Source: Okeania sp. SIO2B3 (GTDB lineage: Bacteria; Cyanobacteriota; Cyanobacteriia; Cyanobacteriales; Microcoleaceae). From it: a DNA stretch of 64,000 bases. The DNA lies in assembly GCF_010672525.1 (NCBI RefSeq), contig NZ_JAAHGH010000008.1, positions 61,410 to 125,409 of the forward strand. Direction: 5' to 3'. Shown piece after piece: positions 27,924 to 35,739 of the stretch (positions within the stretch are counted from its first letter, which is position 1; every line of letters starts with the position of its first letter). Below the pieces are notes generated by a model. That model was not told the origin of the DNA, made no database searches, and was given only the letters and a program-made list of their open reading frames with translations. The translations under genes were made by a program, and so were the position numbers.

Positions 27924-29264
27924 CTCAAACTTACTCATAACTATAGCTATAAAACTAAAATGGATAAGTTTTATCAGTTGTTTATCCATTGAGTCGTTAT
28001 CAGCTACAATCAAGGTATGAAGCTAGTTGAACGTCATGTTATTACCAAATCACATTATTTATGGTCAGCTTGTGACCAGAAGGCTTTTTTGTCAAAAAAT
28101 CTGTTCAATTTAGCTAACTATTATTATCGTCAATACTTCTTTGAAAACAAAAAGAAACTCAGCTTTAATCAACTGTATCATCTAGTATCTAAGACGGATG
28201 ATTATCAAGCTTTACCAACTAAAGTTAGCAAGCAAATAATCAGAAGATTAGACTCAGCTTGGAGTAGTTATTTTGCCGCTTTAAAAACATGGCAAAAACA
28301 GCCAAATAAATTTTTAGGTAAACCAAAAATTCCCAAATATAAACATAAAACATGCATGTCGAAATATTCTGCCCTATCCAGATGAATCAATTTACAAAAA
28401 AGCCTTAAAAAAGGGGATTTGTCACTCATGGATAAGTGACATAAAAATCCCCACTTCACAGACAGAAATAATAGAGGCAAGGATTATCCCTAAAAGTAGC
28501 TGTTATATAATAGAAATAGTCTATGAAAAACAGGAGGAAATAACAAATAATCAACAAATAGCAGGAGTAGATTTAGGAGTAAATAATTTAATGGCTGTAA
28601 CTACAAATCAAACAGGAATATCACCTCTTTTGATTAAAGGCAGACCATTAAAAGCGATTAACACCTTTTATAATAAACAACGCTCTATTTTACAATCTCA
28701 ATTAAAAACCAACCAGAATAAAAGTCATTATCATCGGTTAAAAAAATTAACTCACAAGCGAAATTGTCGAGTAGAAAACTATCTCCATACAGCAAGTAAA
28801 AGAGTAATAGATTGGTGTGAAAACCATGAAATAGGAATCTTAATCATTGGACATAATCAGACTTGGAAACAAGAAATAAAATTAGGGAAAAAGAATAATC
28901 AACAATTTGTGAATATCCCTCATTATAGATTAATAGAGATGTTAAGATATAAAGCCGAATTAAGAGGAATAAAAGTAATAATAACAGAAGAATCTTATAC
29001 ATCTCAATCAAGCTGTTTAGACGGGGATGATTTACCAAAATATGGAGAGAAAAAACCGAAATTTAGTGGAAAAAGAGTAACAAGAGGGTTGTATAAAACC
29101 AGGGAAAATAAATTATTAAATGCAGATGTAAATGGGTCATTGAATATAATAAAGAAAGTAATTCCTGATGTCTTTGACCAAGGAATAAAGGGTTTGCCGT
29201 TTAATCCTGTAGTGCTCGATCCACTACGAGCAACTAAGCTTTCAGATTTTTGAGTAAGTTTGAG
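27924..29264 (+). mobile_element. TnpB element bounded by 14-bp inverted repeats
   Basis: CTCAAACTTACTCA at 27924-27937 and its exact complement TGAGTAAGTTTGAG at 29251-29264 flank the tnpB gene; the right copy overlaps the tnpB stop codon and is followed by a second TGAGTAAGTTT-like unit. IS200/IS605 elements normally lack terminal inverted repeats, so these may be subterminal hairpin parts or coincidental boundaries. No TnpA is present, so the element would be non-autonomous. Confidence 0.55.
28017..29253 (+). pseudogene. Frameshifted TnpB (IS200/IS605 OrfB, RuvC-like nuclease)
   Basis: The first part (28017-28385) encodes the helix-rich N-terminus (MKLVERHVITKSHYLWSACD, then KFLGKPKIPKYKHKT). 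After a one-base shift near 28355 the frame continues as RNILPYPDESIYKKALKKG without a stop through IAGVDLGVNNLMAVTTN (RuvC Asp), ITEESYTSQSS (Glu) and LLNADVNGSLNI (Asp), ending at 29251-29253. All three RuvC acidic residues are kept, but the zinc-ribbon cysteines are mostly absent. The frameshift should prevent full-length protein. A guide RNA from the 3' end is typical of TnpB, but I cannot define it here. Confidence 0.88.
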
Positions 29265-29391
29265 TAAGTTTAGTTGAGCGGTACTAATATCTTTCAGACC
29301 CATACTTTGTTAGTGTATGATGGAGCTTGATGTGGTTCTTCAATTTTCTGTTGAAAATCACAACAAATTAAATTGCTCGGAAGTAGAAGTA

Positions 29392-31620
29392 ATGAGAATA
29401 TTAGTAACAGGTGGCGCGGGTTTTCTTGGTTCTCATCTCATTGATAGATTAATGGAACAAGGCCATGAAGTCATCTGTCTGGATAATTTTTACACAGGAA
29501 CTAAGCGCAATATTTTAAAGTGGTTGAATCATCCTTATTTTGAGTTAATTCGCCACGATATTACTGAACCTATTAGATTAGAAGCAGATCAAATTTATCA
29601 TCTGGCTTGTCCTGCTAGTCCGATACACTATCAATACAACCCTGTCAAGACAATTAAAACTAATGTGATGGGGACATTGAATATGTTGGGGTTAGCTAAA
29701 AGGGTAAAGGCAAGGTTCTTTTTGGCTTCTACATCTGAGGTATATGGAGACCCAGATGTACATCCTCAAACAGAGGAATATAGAGGTAATGTTAATTGTA
29801 TTGGTATTCGTAGCTGTTATGATGAGGGGAAGCGAGTAGCAGAAACTTTGGCATTTGATTACCATCGTCAAAATAATGTTGATATTCGAGTAGTCAGAAT
29901 TTTTAACAGTTTGACTGGAGACCAAAAGGTACTTTATTACATTGGTGAAGAACTCTATTATGAAACTTTTGCTGAATGTTATGACAGGATTAATGGAGAT
30001 ATTTCTAATGTATCGGTGCCTTGTTTTGATGAAAATTCTAAGACAGTAATTAAAGCAATTTCAGCAATTTGGAAACATCATGTCAAGAAGAAGGGTTATC
30101 AAATAAAAACTGTCTGGGGTAAGCAGATAAAAATTACAGAAGACCATAGTTTATTTACTAGGGATAATAACGATAAACCTCAAGCAGTTTTTGGAAATGA
30201 TTTAAAGGTGGGAGATGAAATAGGAGTTCCTAGTTATATTAGTTTTTTGGAGCAACCTTTACAACCATTCCACATTACAGATAAGATTTCTATTCAAGAA
30301 GAAATATCTGTAGAAAGTGAAGAGACAATCTCCTATATAGAAAAATATGGAGATAAAATTCGTGAGTATTTATTGGCAAAAGGTGTTAATCCCGAACAAC
30401 TTTATTCAATACTAAAAAGCTACGAGGCAAAAAATCAAATTCCTTTGCATCTATGGGAATATTTAGAACTTCCTCTATCTAAAAAAGAAAAAATTTGCTA
30501 TTTATCTTCAAAGGCAATTAAAAATTGGATAGGGAATATAGAAGAATTTTTGTGGTTATTAGGGTTTTATGTCGCTCAAGGCAGTTTGATAGACAATGAA
30601 TTGTTGTTTAAAGGAGGATCTGAGAAATTAGCAAAATTAATAGAAGTAGTAGAAAGAATATTTGACTGTCAATGTGAAATTAAAGTAGAAGGAACTATCA
30701 GTGTTAAGTCAAAAATTCTGGTCGATTTAATTGGAGAAGGATTGAATTTTGGCAAGACAGAAAAAGAGATTCCTAATTGGGTTTTACAACTTCCTCAAAA
30801 ACAATTAATTAGTTTTTTACAGGGATTGAATGAAGGAAATAATGTAGTAGAAAATCAACTAAATTCAAAGATTGAATTTAAGAGTAATAGTCAGGCGATC
30901 GCTGAAAAATTAGTATTAATTTTAGCTAAGTTTGGGCTAATAGCAAATGTCTCAGAAATAGAGGTAAAGGATAATAAAATTTACCGGATAATAGTAGAGG
31001 GGTTAGAAGATAACAATATTGAGAATTTGTCTAAAATTCAGCAGAAAATATCAGCAAAAAGTACTGGTGATATTGTCTGGGCAAAAATAGAAAGTATTGA
31101 GGAATTTGAAATAGATGATTATGTGTACGATTTCTCAGTACCAAATTATGAAAATTTCATTGGAGGAAGTTACGGAATTTTTGCTCATAATACCTACGGA
31201 CCAAGAATGTTAGAAAATGATGGTCGAGTAGTAAGTAACTTTATTGCACAAGCCTTAAAAGGAATACCACTAACAGTATATGGAGATGGCTCTCAAACCA
31301 GAAGTTTCTGTTATGTATCAGACTTGGTCGAAGGGTTTATTCGATTAATGAATCAAGACTTTATTGGACCAGTTAACATCGGCAACCCAGGAGAATATAC
31401 CATACTTGAATTAGCTCAAAAAATTCAACAAATGGTTAATCCAGATGCAGAAATAACATATAAACCTCTGCCACAAGATGATCCGAAACAACGACAACCA
31501 GATATTACTCGTGCTAAAAAATATTTAGGTTGGGAACCTACTGTTCCTCTCCAAGACGGGTTAAAATTGACAATAGAAGATTTTCGAGAGCGGCTCAAAA
31601 ATGAACCGCCAAAAAGTTGA
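29392..31620 (+). CDS. UDP-glucuronate decarboxylase interrupted by an intein
   Basis: The exteins form a protein of about 314 residues, an extended short-chain dehydrogenase: MRILVTGGAGFLGSHLIDRL (NAD Rossmann loop), STSEVYGDP (catalytic Ser/Thr), SCYDEGKR (YxxxK pair) and RQPDITRAKKYLGWEP near the C-terminus. It converts UDP-glucuronate to UDP-xylose. A 428-residue intein (29908-31191) sits inside the conserved RIFN-TYGPRM. The start at ATG 29392 matches the family; 25 extra codons upstream are open but unconserved. The UDP-glucose dehydrogenase gene at 32149 supplies the substrate, so the pair makes UDP-xylose for surface polysaccharide. Confidence 0.93.
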   Translation: MRILVTGGAGFLGSHLIDRLMEQGHEVICLDNFYTGTKRNILKWLNHPYFELIRHDITEPIRLEADQIYHLACPASPIHYQYNPVKTIKTNVMGTLNMLGLAKRVKARFFLASTSEVYGDPDVHPQTEEYRGNVNCIGIRSCYDEGKRVAETLAFDYHRQNNVDIRVVRIFNSLTGDQKVLYYIGEELYYETFAECYDRINGDISNVSVPCFDENSKTVIKAISAIWKHHVKKKGYQIKTVWGKQIKITEDHSLFTRDNNDKPQAVFGNDLKVGDEIGVPSYISFLEQPLQPFHITDKISIQEEISVESEETISYIEKYGDKIREYLLAKGVNPEQLYSILKSYEAKNQIPLHLWEYLELPLSKKEKICYLSSKAIKNWIGNIEEFLWLLGFYVAQGSLIDNELLFKGGSEKLAKLIEVVERIFDCQCEIKVEGTISVKSKILVDLIGEGLNFGKTEKEIPNWVLQLPQKQLISFLQGLNEGNNVVENQLNSKIEFKSNSQAIAEKLVLILAKFGLIANVSEIEVKDNKIYRIIVEGLEDNNIENLSKIQQKISAKSTGDIVWAKIESIEEFEIDDYVYDFSVPNYENFIGGSYGIFAHNTYGPRMLENDGRVVSNFIAQALKGIPLTVYGDGSQTRSFCYVSDLVEGFIRLMNQDFIGPVNIGNPGEYTILELAQKIQQMVNPDAEITYKPLPQDDPKQRQPDITRAKKYLGWEPTVPLQDGLKLTIEDFRERLKNEPPKS
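29908..31191 (+). other. Intein in UDP-glucuronate decarboxylase, degenerate homing nuclease
   Basis: The intein starts with Ser (SLTGDQKVLYYIGEELYYE) after extein Asn and ends VPNYENFIGGSYGIFAHN before extein Thr; the terminal His-Asn and the +1 Thr fit normal splicing. The N-terminal block also shows TVWGKQIKITEDHSLFTRD, the TxxH block B (ITEDH). A DOD-type endonuclease region shows LLGFYVAQGSL and ISFLQGLNEGNN, where the acidic residues of the two LAGLIDADG motifs read Gln and Glu. It therefore probably still splices but no longer homes. Inteins in sugar-nucleotide epimerases are known from Trichodesmium. Confidence 0.92.
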
Positions 31621-31955
31621 AAGGTAAGCATTTCCTGCGGAATGCTGCGCAAACAGCCAGAGGGCAGTTAGCTTTCCTCCTCCGGAGGAAATACGTTAAC
31701 AGGAATTTTAGTAGTTTGAGGATTTGAGTAATTATTAAGTCGCGAGCAATTAGCTAATTTATTTCAGACTTTTAATGCTGTTAAATCTTTCAACTCTGAA
31801 TTCCTTGAAAAAGGACAATTAACTTAATAACTGATGGCTGTTAACGTTAGCGTTAGCAAAGCTCCTCTGAAAGAGACAGCTCCTCCAGAGGAGGCTAACT
31901 CACACCTATAATGCTTACGTTGAAAGGGTGCGGGGGTAAAGATAAAGTTAAAATC
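31621..31955. other. Repeat cluster between decarboxylase and dehydrogenase genes
   Basis: No gene. It contains GCGGAATGCTGCGCAAACAG at about 31635-31654, two CCTCCGGAGG/CCTCCAGAGG palindromic repeats with neighbouring GTTAAC or GTTAGC (about 31675-31705 and 31860-31905), and AT-rich filler. The same two repeat families recur in at least six other gaps. Confidence 0.6.
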
Positions 31956-32084
31956 AGGACTTACGCATGGACACTAAATCCAGTGAGGGTGAATGCCATT
32001 TGCTAACGCAAAGCTCCGCTTTATATGTTGCGGAGCAAAACGCCCCTACATATGGCGCTTTAAAGGTGGATTTGCGTAAGTCCT
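31956..32084. repeat. MITE-like element, AGGACTTACGCA family, copy 2
   Basis: A 129-bp element with perfect 12-bp ends, AGGACTTACGCA (31956-31967) and TGCGTAAGTCCT (32073-32084), the same ends as at 1691-1805. Its interior holds a nested inverted pair (AAGCTCCGC...GCGGAGC). It lies about 65 bp upstream of the UDP-glucose dehydrogenase start and could affect that promoter. Confidence 0.8.
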
Positions 32085-32148
32085 GAAAATGTCAAAACTT
32101 AATCCCCACTGAAACTTTTCGTGTTAAAAACTTTGAGGATATATAAAG

Positions 32149-33516
32149 ATGCGTGTTTGTGTCATTGGTACTGGCTACGTTGGTTTAGTTACAGGGGTTT
32201 GTTTATCTCATACAGGACATCATGTAATTTGCGTAGACAACAACGAGGAAAAAGTTAAACTCTTAAAATCAGGACAGTCTCCAATCTACGAACCAGGGTT
32301 ATCTGAACTGATGCAAGGTTGCACCAAAGCAGGAACCCTAGAGTTTACATCTGACTTGAAAGCTGGAGTTAATCATGGCGATATCTTATTTATTGCTGTT
32401 GGTACTCCCCCACTCCCTACAGGGGAAAGTGATACTCGTTATGTTGAGGCAGTGGCGAAGGGAATAGGTGCTCACTTGACTACAGGTTATAAGGTAATTG
32501 TCAATAAATCAACTGTACCTATTGGTTCTGGTGACTGGGTACGAAGAATTGTTTTAGATGGGGTTGATGAACGGAAAAAAGAAGAAGGTGGCTCCGGTAC
32601 AGATATTGAAGCTGAATTTGATGTGGTTAGTAACCCAGAGTTTTTGCGCGAAGGTTCCGCTATATTTGATACTTTTAATCCAGACCGCATAGTATTGGGT
32701 AGTAATAGTCAAAAGGCACTAGACATGATGTTGGAGCTTTATACTCCTCTGGTTGAACGCAAGTATGGTGATGACCAGTCACTGCCACCAGTACCAGTGG
32801 TAACAACTGATTTGAGTTCTGCAGAGATGATTAAGTATGCTGCTAATTCTTTCTTGGCAACTAAGATTAGTTTTGTGAATGAGATTGCTAATATTTGCGA
32901 TCGCGTCGGTGCAGATGTGACTCAGGTGTCTAAGGGTATTGGTTTAGACTCTCGCATTGGTAATAAGTTTTTACAAGCTGGTATTGGTTGGGGAGGCTCT
33001 TGTTTCCCGAAGGATGTTTCTGCTTTGGTGCATACTGCTGATGACTATGGTTGTGAGGCACAGTTGTTAAAATCTGCAATTGAGGTGAATAAGCGTCAAC
33101 GCATGATTGCAATAGATAAGTTACAGCAAGCACTGAAAATTCTTAAGGGTAAGACTATTGGGTTATTGGGTTTGACGTTTAAGCCTGATACTGATGATAT
33201 GAGGGATGCTCCTTCTCTAGATTTGATTCAAGAGTTGAACAGGTTGGGTGCAAAGGTGAAGGCTTACGATCCGATTATTTCTCAGTCTGGTATGCGTCAT
33301 GGTTTGACTGGAGTAGTAGTGGAAACAGACCCAGAAAGACTTGCTGATGGTTGTGACGCTTTGGTTTTGGTGACTGACTGGAAACAGTTTGAGAAATTAG
33401 ATTATGCTAAGATGGTGAAGTCTATGGAGCATAATTTATTTGTTGATGGACGTAATTTCTGCGATCGTAAAGAGTTGGAAGCTGCTGGTTTTCAATATGT
33501 AGGAATTGGGCATTAA
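32149..33516 (+). CDS. ugd: UDP-glucose 6-dehydrogenase
   Basis: A 455-residue NAD-dependent enzyme oxidising UDP-glucose to UDP-glucuronate in two steps. The N-terminal Rossmann loop is GTGYVGLVTGVCLSHTGH; the catalytic cysteine is Cys285 in GWGGSCFPKD; SNPEFLREGSAI and the C-terminal GLTFKPDTDDMRDAPS complete the signature. It is preceded by the UDP-glucuronate decarboxylase gene on the same strand, so together they lead to UDP-xylose. The 500-bp repeat-filled gap suggests separate promoters. Confidence 0.97.
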   Translation: MRVCVIGTGYVGLVTGVCLSHTGHHVICVDNNEEKVKLLKSGQSPIYEPGLSELMQGCTKAGTLEFTSDLKAGVNHGDILFIAVGTPPLPTGESDTRYVEAVAKGIGAHLTTGYKVIVNKSTVPIGSGDWVRRIVLDGVDERKKEEGGSGTDIEAEFDVVSNPEFLREGSAIFDTFNPDRIVLGSNSQKALDMMLELYTPLVERKYGDDQSLPPVPVVTTDLSSAEMIKYAANSFLATKISFVNEIANICDRVGADVTQVSKGIGLDSRIGNKFLQAGIGWGGSCFPKDVSALVHTADDYGCEAQLLKSAIEVNKRQRMIAIDKLQQALKILKGKTIGLLGLTFKPDTDDMRDAPSLDLIQELNRLGAKVKAYDPIISQSGMRHGLTGVVVETDPERLADGCDALVLVTDWKQFEKLDYAKMVKSMEHNLFVDGRNFCDRKELEAAGFQYVGIGH

Positions 33517-33612
33517 ATAGCTATCAGCTATCAGCTAGCATAATTTTCAAGAAAATATTATGTAGGAGTGTTCTATTGAGCGCTCCTAAATTTTTCCCCT
33601 ACTCCCTACTTT

Positions 33613-33640
33613 GTAGGGACGTTGCATGCAACGTCCCTAC
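33613..33640. repeat. Perfect 28-bp palindrome (GTAGGGACGTTGCA half)
   Basis: GTAGGGACGTTGCA at 33613-33626 is followed at once by its exact complement to 33640. Imperfect relatives occur near 37877-37903 and 49393-49420. It is a multicopy repeat and could fold as a hairpin; it may also act as a terminator after ugd, although no T run follows. Confidence 0.7.
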
Positions 33641-33697
33641 CTTCGTCTTTTCTGGAGGTATCTAATTATCCGGACATGATATTATCAGCAAATTTAT

Positions 33698-33970
33698 ATG
33701 GAATTTGAATGGAATGAACAAAAAGCTGAGTCTAATCTATCTAAACATGGAGTCTCATTTGCAGAAGCAAAAACTGTTTTTGAAGACCCTTTATATGTTG
33801 ATTTTTACGATCCAGATCATTCCTACAATGAACATCGTTACATTATAATAGGAGAATCAGTACAGGGTCGTTTGTTATTAGTTTCTTACACTGAAAGAAA
33901 TAACATAATTAGGATTATTAGTGCGAGAAAGGCTACAAATAAAGAAAGAAAAGCATACGAGGAGAGTTAA
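33698..33970 (+). CDS. brnT: BrnT family toxin
   Basis: A 90-residue RelE-fold ribonuclease toxin. The family pattern is clear: MEFEWNEQKAESNLSKHGVSF, AKTVFEDPLYVDFYD, EHRYIIIGES, LLLVSYTER and IRIISARKATNKERKAYEE. It is followed 3 bp later by its antitoxin gene, the normal BrnT-BrnA order, so the two are co-transcribed and autoregulated by the antitoxin. Confidence 0.93.
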   Translation: MEFEWNEQKAESNLSKHGVSFAEAKTVFEDPLYVDFYDPDHSYNEHRYIIIGESVQGRLLLVSYTERNNIIRIISARKATNKERKAYEES

Positions 33971-33973
33971 AAA

Positions 33974-34186
33974 ATGGAAGATGAATTACGATCAGAATAT
34001 GACTTAAAAAGTTTAAAAATCAGAAAAATGGGTGCTAAACGTAAAAGTTTTGGGGAGACAATAATTAAGTTAGATCCCGATGTTGCAGAAATTTTTCCTA
34101 ATGCAGAGGCAGTGAATGAAGCACTGCGATTTTTAATTAGAGTCACAAAAGAAAGTAAACTAAATAATAGTAATTTTATTAACTAG
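33974..34186 (+). CDS. brnA: BrnA-type antitoxin
   Basis: A 70-residue partner of BrnT, starting just after it. The N-terminal part (LKSLKIRKMGAKRK) should wrap the toxin; ETIIKLDPDVAEIFPNAEAV followed by ALRFLIRVTKES forms a ribbon-helix-helix-like DNA-binding end. It is shorter than some BrnA proteins. The identity rests largely on the adjacent BrnT. Confidence 0.8.
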   Translation: MEDELRSEYDLKSLKIRKMGAKRKSFGETIIKLDPDVAEIFPNAEAVNEALRFLIRVTKESKLNNSNFIN

Positions 34187-34389
34187 CTATCAGCTTTTAG
34201 CATTTCCGTACCGGAATGCTCCGCAAACAGCTAGCCTCCTTTCCTGCGGAATGCTGCGCAAACGGAGGAACTGCGTTAACAGCTTTTTGAGATTGGGTTA
34301 AAATTCTTTCCAAACTTTAAAAAAATAATCTTGCTGACTGCTGACTGCTGACTGCTGAACGCTTCTTTAATCAAACAATATTTAATCTT
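34187..34389. repeat. Nested short dispersed repeats
   Basis: Two GGAATGCTSCGCAAAC units (34212-34227 and 34243-34258) lie around an AGCTAGCCTCC...GGAGGAACTGCGTTAACAGCT unit; the second GGAATGCTGCGCAAAC sits inside the CCTCC/GGAGG palindrome, as if inserted there. Four tandem CTGCTGA-like units follow at about 34332-34358. Confidence 0.65.
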
Positions 34390-34902
34390 ATGAGTCAAGA
34401 ATTAATTGATTTAAAACGAAGTATTATGGAAGGTCGATATGATGATGCCTTAGCAATAGTACATGAATGGGAGTGGATGAGTAAAGAACAAATTTTACAA
34501 AAAATTGAAAGTTTTTTAGCTAGGTTATTAGTACATTTAATTAAAAATCAAGTTGAAGAACGTTTAACTAATTCTTGGGCAGCATCAATTAGAGATTCAG
34601 TACTGAAGATTCAACGTTTGAATATTAAGGCGAATAAAACATCTTATTATATTAATATAGATGATTGGGAAAGGGATTTAGAGAATGCTTTTAAAGATGC
34701 TATTTTTGAGGCTAGCGTGGAAGTAAAAGCAGGTATTTATAAGCCTATTCAATTACGTCAAATTGTGGATAAAGTGAAAATTATAGATATAGCTAATAGA
34801 TTGATAAGTTTGACGTACAATTATTCAAGAGAAGGTTTGCGAGATGTGATTAATGATGAGTTTTGTAAATTGCCTGGTGGTGAGGATTGGAATTTTAAAT
34901 AG
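34390..34902 (+). CDS. DUF29 family protein
   Basis: A 170-residue helical protein. LIDLKRSIMEGRYDDALAIV, LLVHLIKNQVEERLTNSWAA and YYINIDDWERDLENAF match the DUF29 family, which is highly multiplied in filamentous cyanobacteria and of unknown function. There is no signal peptide or membrane segment. The tail (FCKLPGGEDWNFK) is slightly longer than usual. Confidence 0.85.
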   Translation: MSQELIDLKRSIMEGRYDDALAIVHEWEWMSKEQILQKIESFLARLLVHLIKNQVEERLTNSWAASIRDSVLKIQRLNIKANKTSYYINIDDWERDLENAFKDAIFEASVEVKAGIYKPIQLRQIVDKVKIIDIANRLISLTYNYSREGLRDVINDEFCKLPGGEDWNFK

Positions 34903-35071
34903 TTGGCGATAAGAAAGAAGGAAGATGGAAGAAGGAGGAAGAAGTAAATATTAAATATCTCCAGAAAAGAGGGAACAGAGAACAAGGAACAGGCATGGAG
35001 GGGGGAAGTAATTGATAATTTATGATAATTCCTGTTAAAATTGTTTAATTGTAGCAATAAATTTAACTAAA

Positions 35072-35302
35072 ATGACTACAAATAGTTTGCTTAATCGAAT
35101 TACTTATAACCCCAAATAATGTGGAGGGAGACCTTGCATTCGAGGGATGCGAATTCGGGTTTCTGATATTTTAGAGATGCTGGCAGAAAATGTTAGTAGT
35201 GGAGAAATTTTAGAAGATTTTCCAGACTTGGAAGTGGAGGATATTCAAGCTTGTTTGTTGTTTGCTTCCCGACGAACTAATATCCCTAAATTAACAGTAT
35301 GA
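35072..35302 (+). pseudogene. DUF433 antitoxin gene with a premature TAA
   Basis: The frame reads MTTNSLLNRITYNPK, stop TAA at 35117-35119, then CGGRPCIRGMRIRVSDILEM and ACLLFASRRTNIPKLTV to TGA 35300-35302. NPKxCGGRPCIRGxRI is the hallmark of DUF433, a winged-helix antitoxin paired with DUF5615 toxins; the stop falls where the family usually has Gln, so a C-to-T change (CAA to TAA) explains it. Internal reinitiation at ATG 35149 (MRIRVSDILEML) might give a truncated product. It overlaps the next gene by 4 bases. Confidence 0.88.
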
Positions 35303-35634
35303 ATTTTTGGATTGATGCCCAACTTCCTCCAAATTTAGCTAATTGGTTGGTCGAAACTTTTAATGTTAATGCTACAGCTATTAGAGATTTGGGGCTAGGA
35401 AATGCTGAAGATATAGATATTTTCAATGCTGCCAGGAACCCTGGTACGGTTATTGTTAGTAAAGACAGCGATTTTGTGGAGTTAGTTACTCGTTTAGGAA
35501 CTCCTCCTCAAATTCTTTGGCTAACTTGTGGGAATGTTACTAACAGAAACCTGTGACATACCTTGAACAATACTTTTGTGGCAGCATTACGAATGCTAGA
35601 AACGGGAGAAGCGATCGTGGAAATTAGTGATTAG
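35299..35634 (+). pseudogene. DUF5615 PIN-like toxin gene with a premature TGA
   Basis: The open part (35299-35556, 85 codons) reads MNFWIDAQLPPNLANWLVET, then GTVIVSKDSDFVELVTRLG and PPQILWLTCGNVTNRNL, the DUF5615 PIN-like nuclease pattern with its acidic residues. After TGA at 35554-35556 the same frame continues HTLNNTFVAALRMLETGEAI to TAG 35632-35634, giving the family's usual length of about 111 residues. A CGA-to-TGA change explains the stop. A truncated protein with the catalytic residues may still be made. Confidence 0.85.
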
Positions 35635-35659
35635 TGAAATAGAAAGATCCGGATGGAAT

Positions 35660-35712
35660 CTGTGGCATAATTTTAGGAATTAATTCCAGACAATTCCTCT
35701 CGAAAAAATTAG
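35660..35712 (+). pseudogene. 3' scrap of a duplicated Rpn-family gene
   Basis: TCTGTGGCATAATTTTAGGA onward to AATTAGTAAA resembles the last 55 bases of the Rpn-like gene at 36650-36705 (TCTGTGGCAGAATTTGAGGA onward). Two codons are now stops. It lies just upstream of the intact gene, so it is a remnant of a tandem copy. Confidence 0.75.
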
Positions 35713-35739
35713 TAAAATCAGGCTTTTAACTTCTAACTA

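Noticed and set aside
35072-35634. Stop-codon recoding in the DUF433/DUF5615 pair
   Set aside because: Two different stops (TAA, TGA) are involved, no recoding signal is visible, and other genes use both stops normally.
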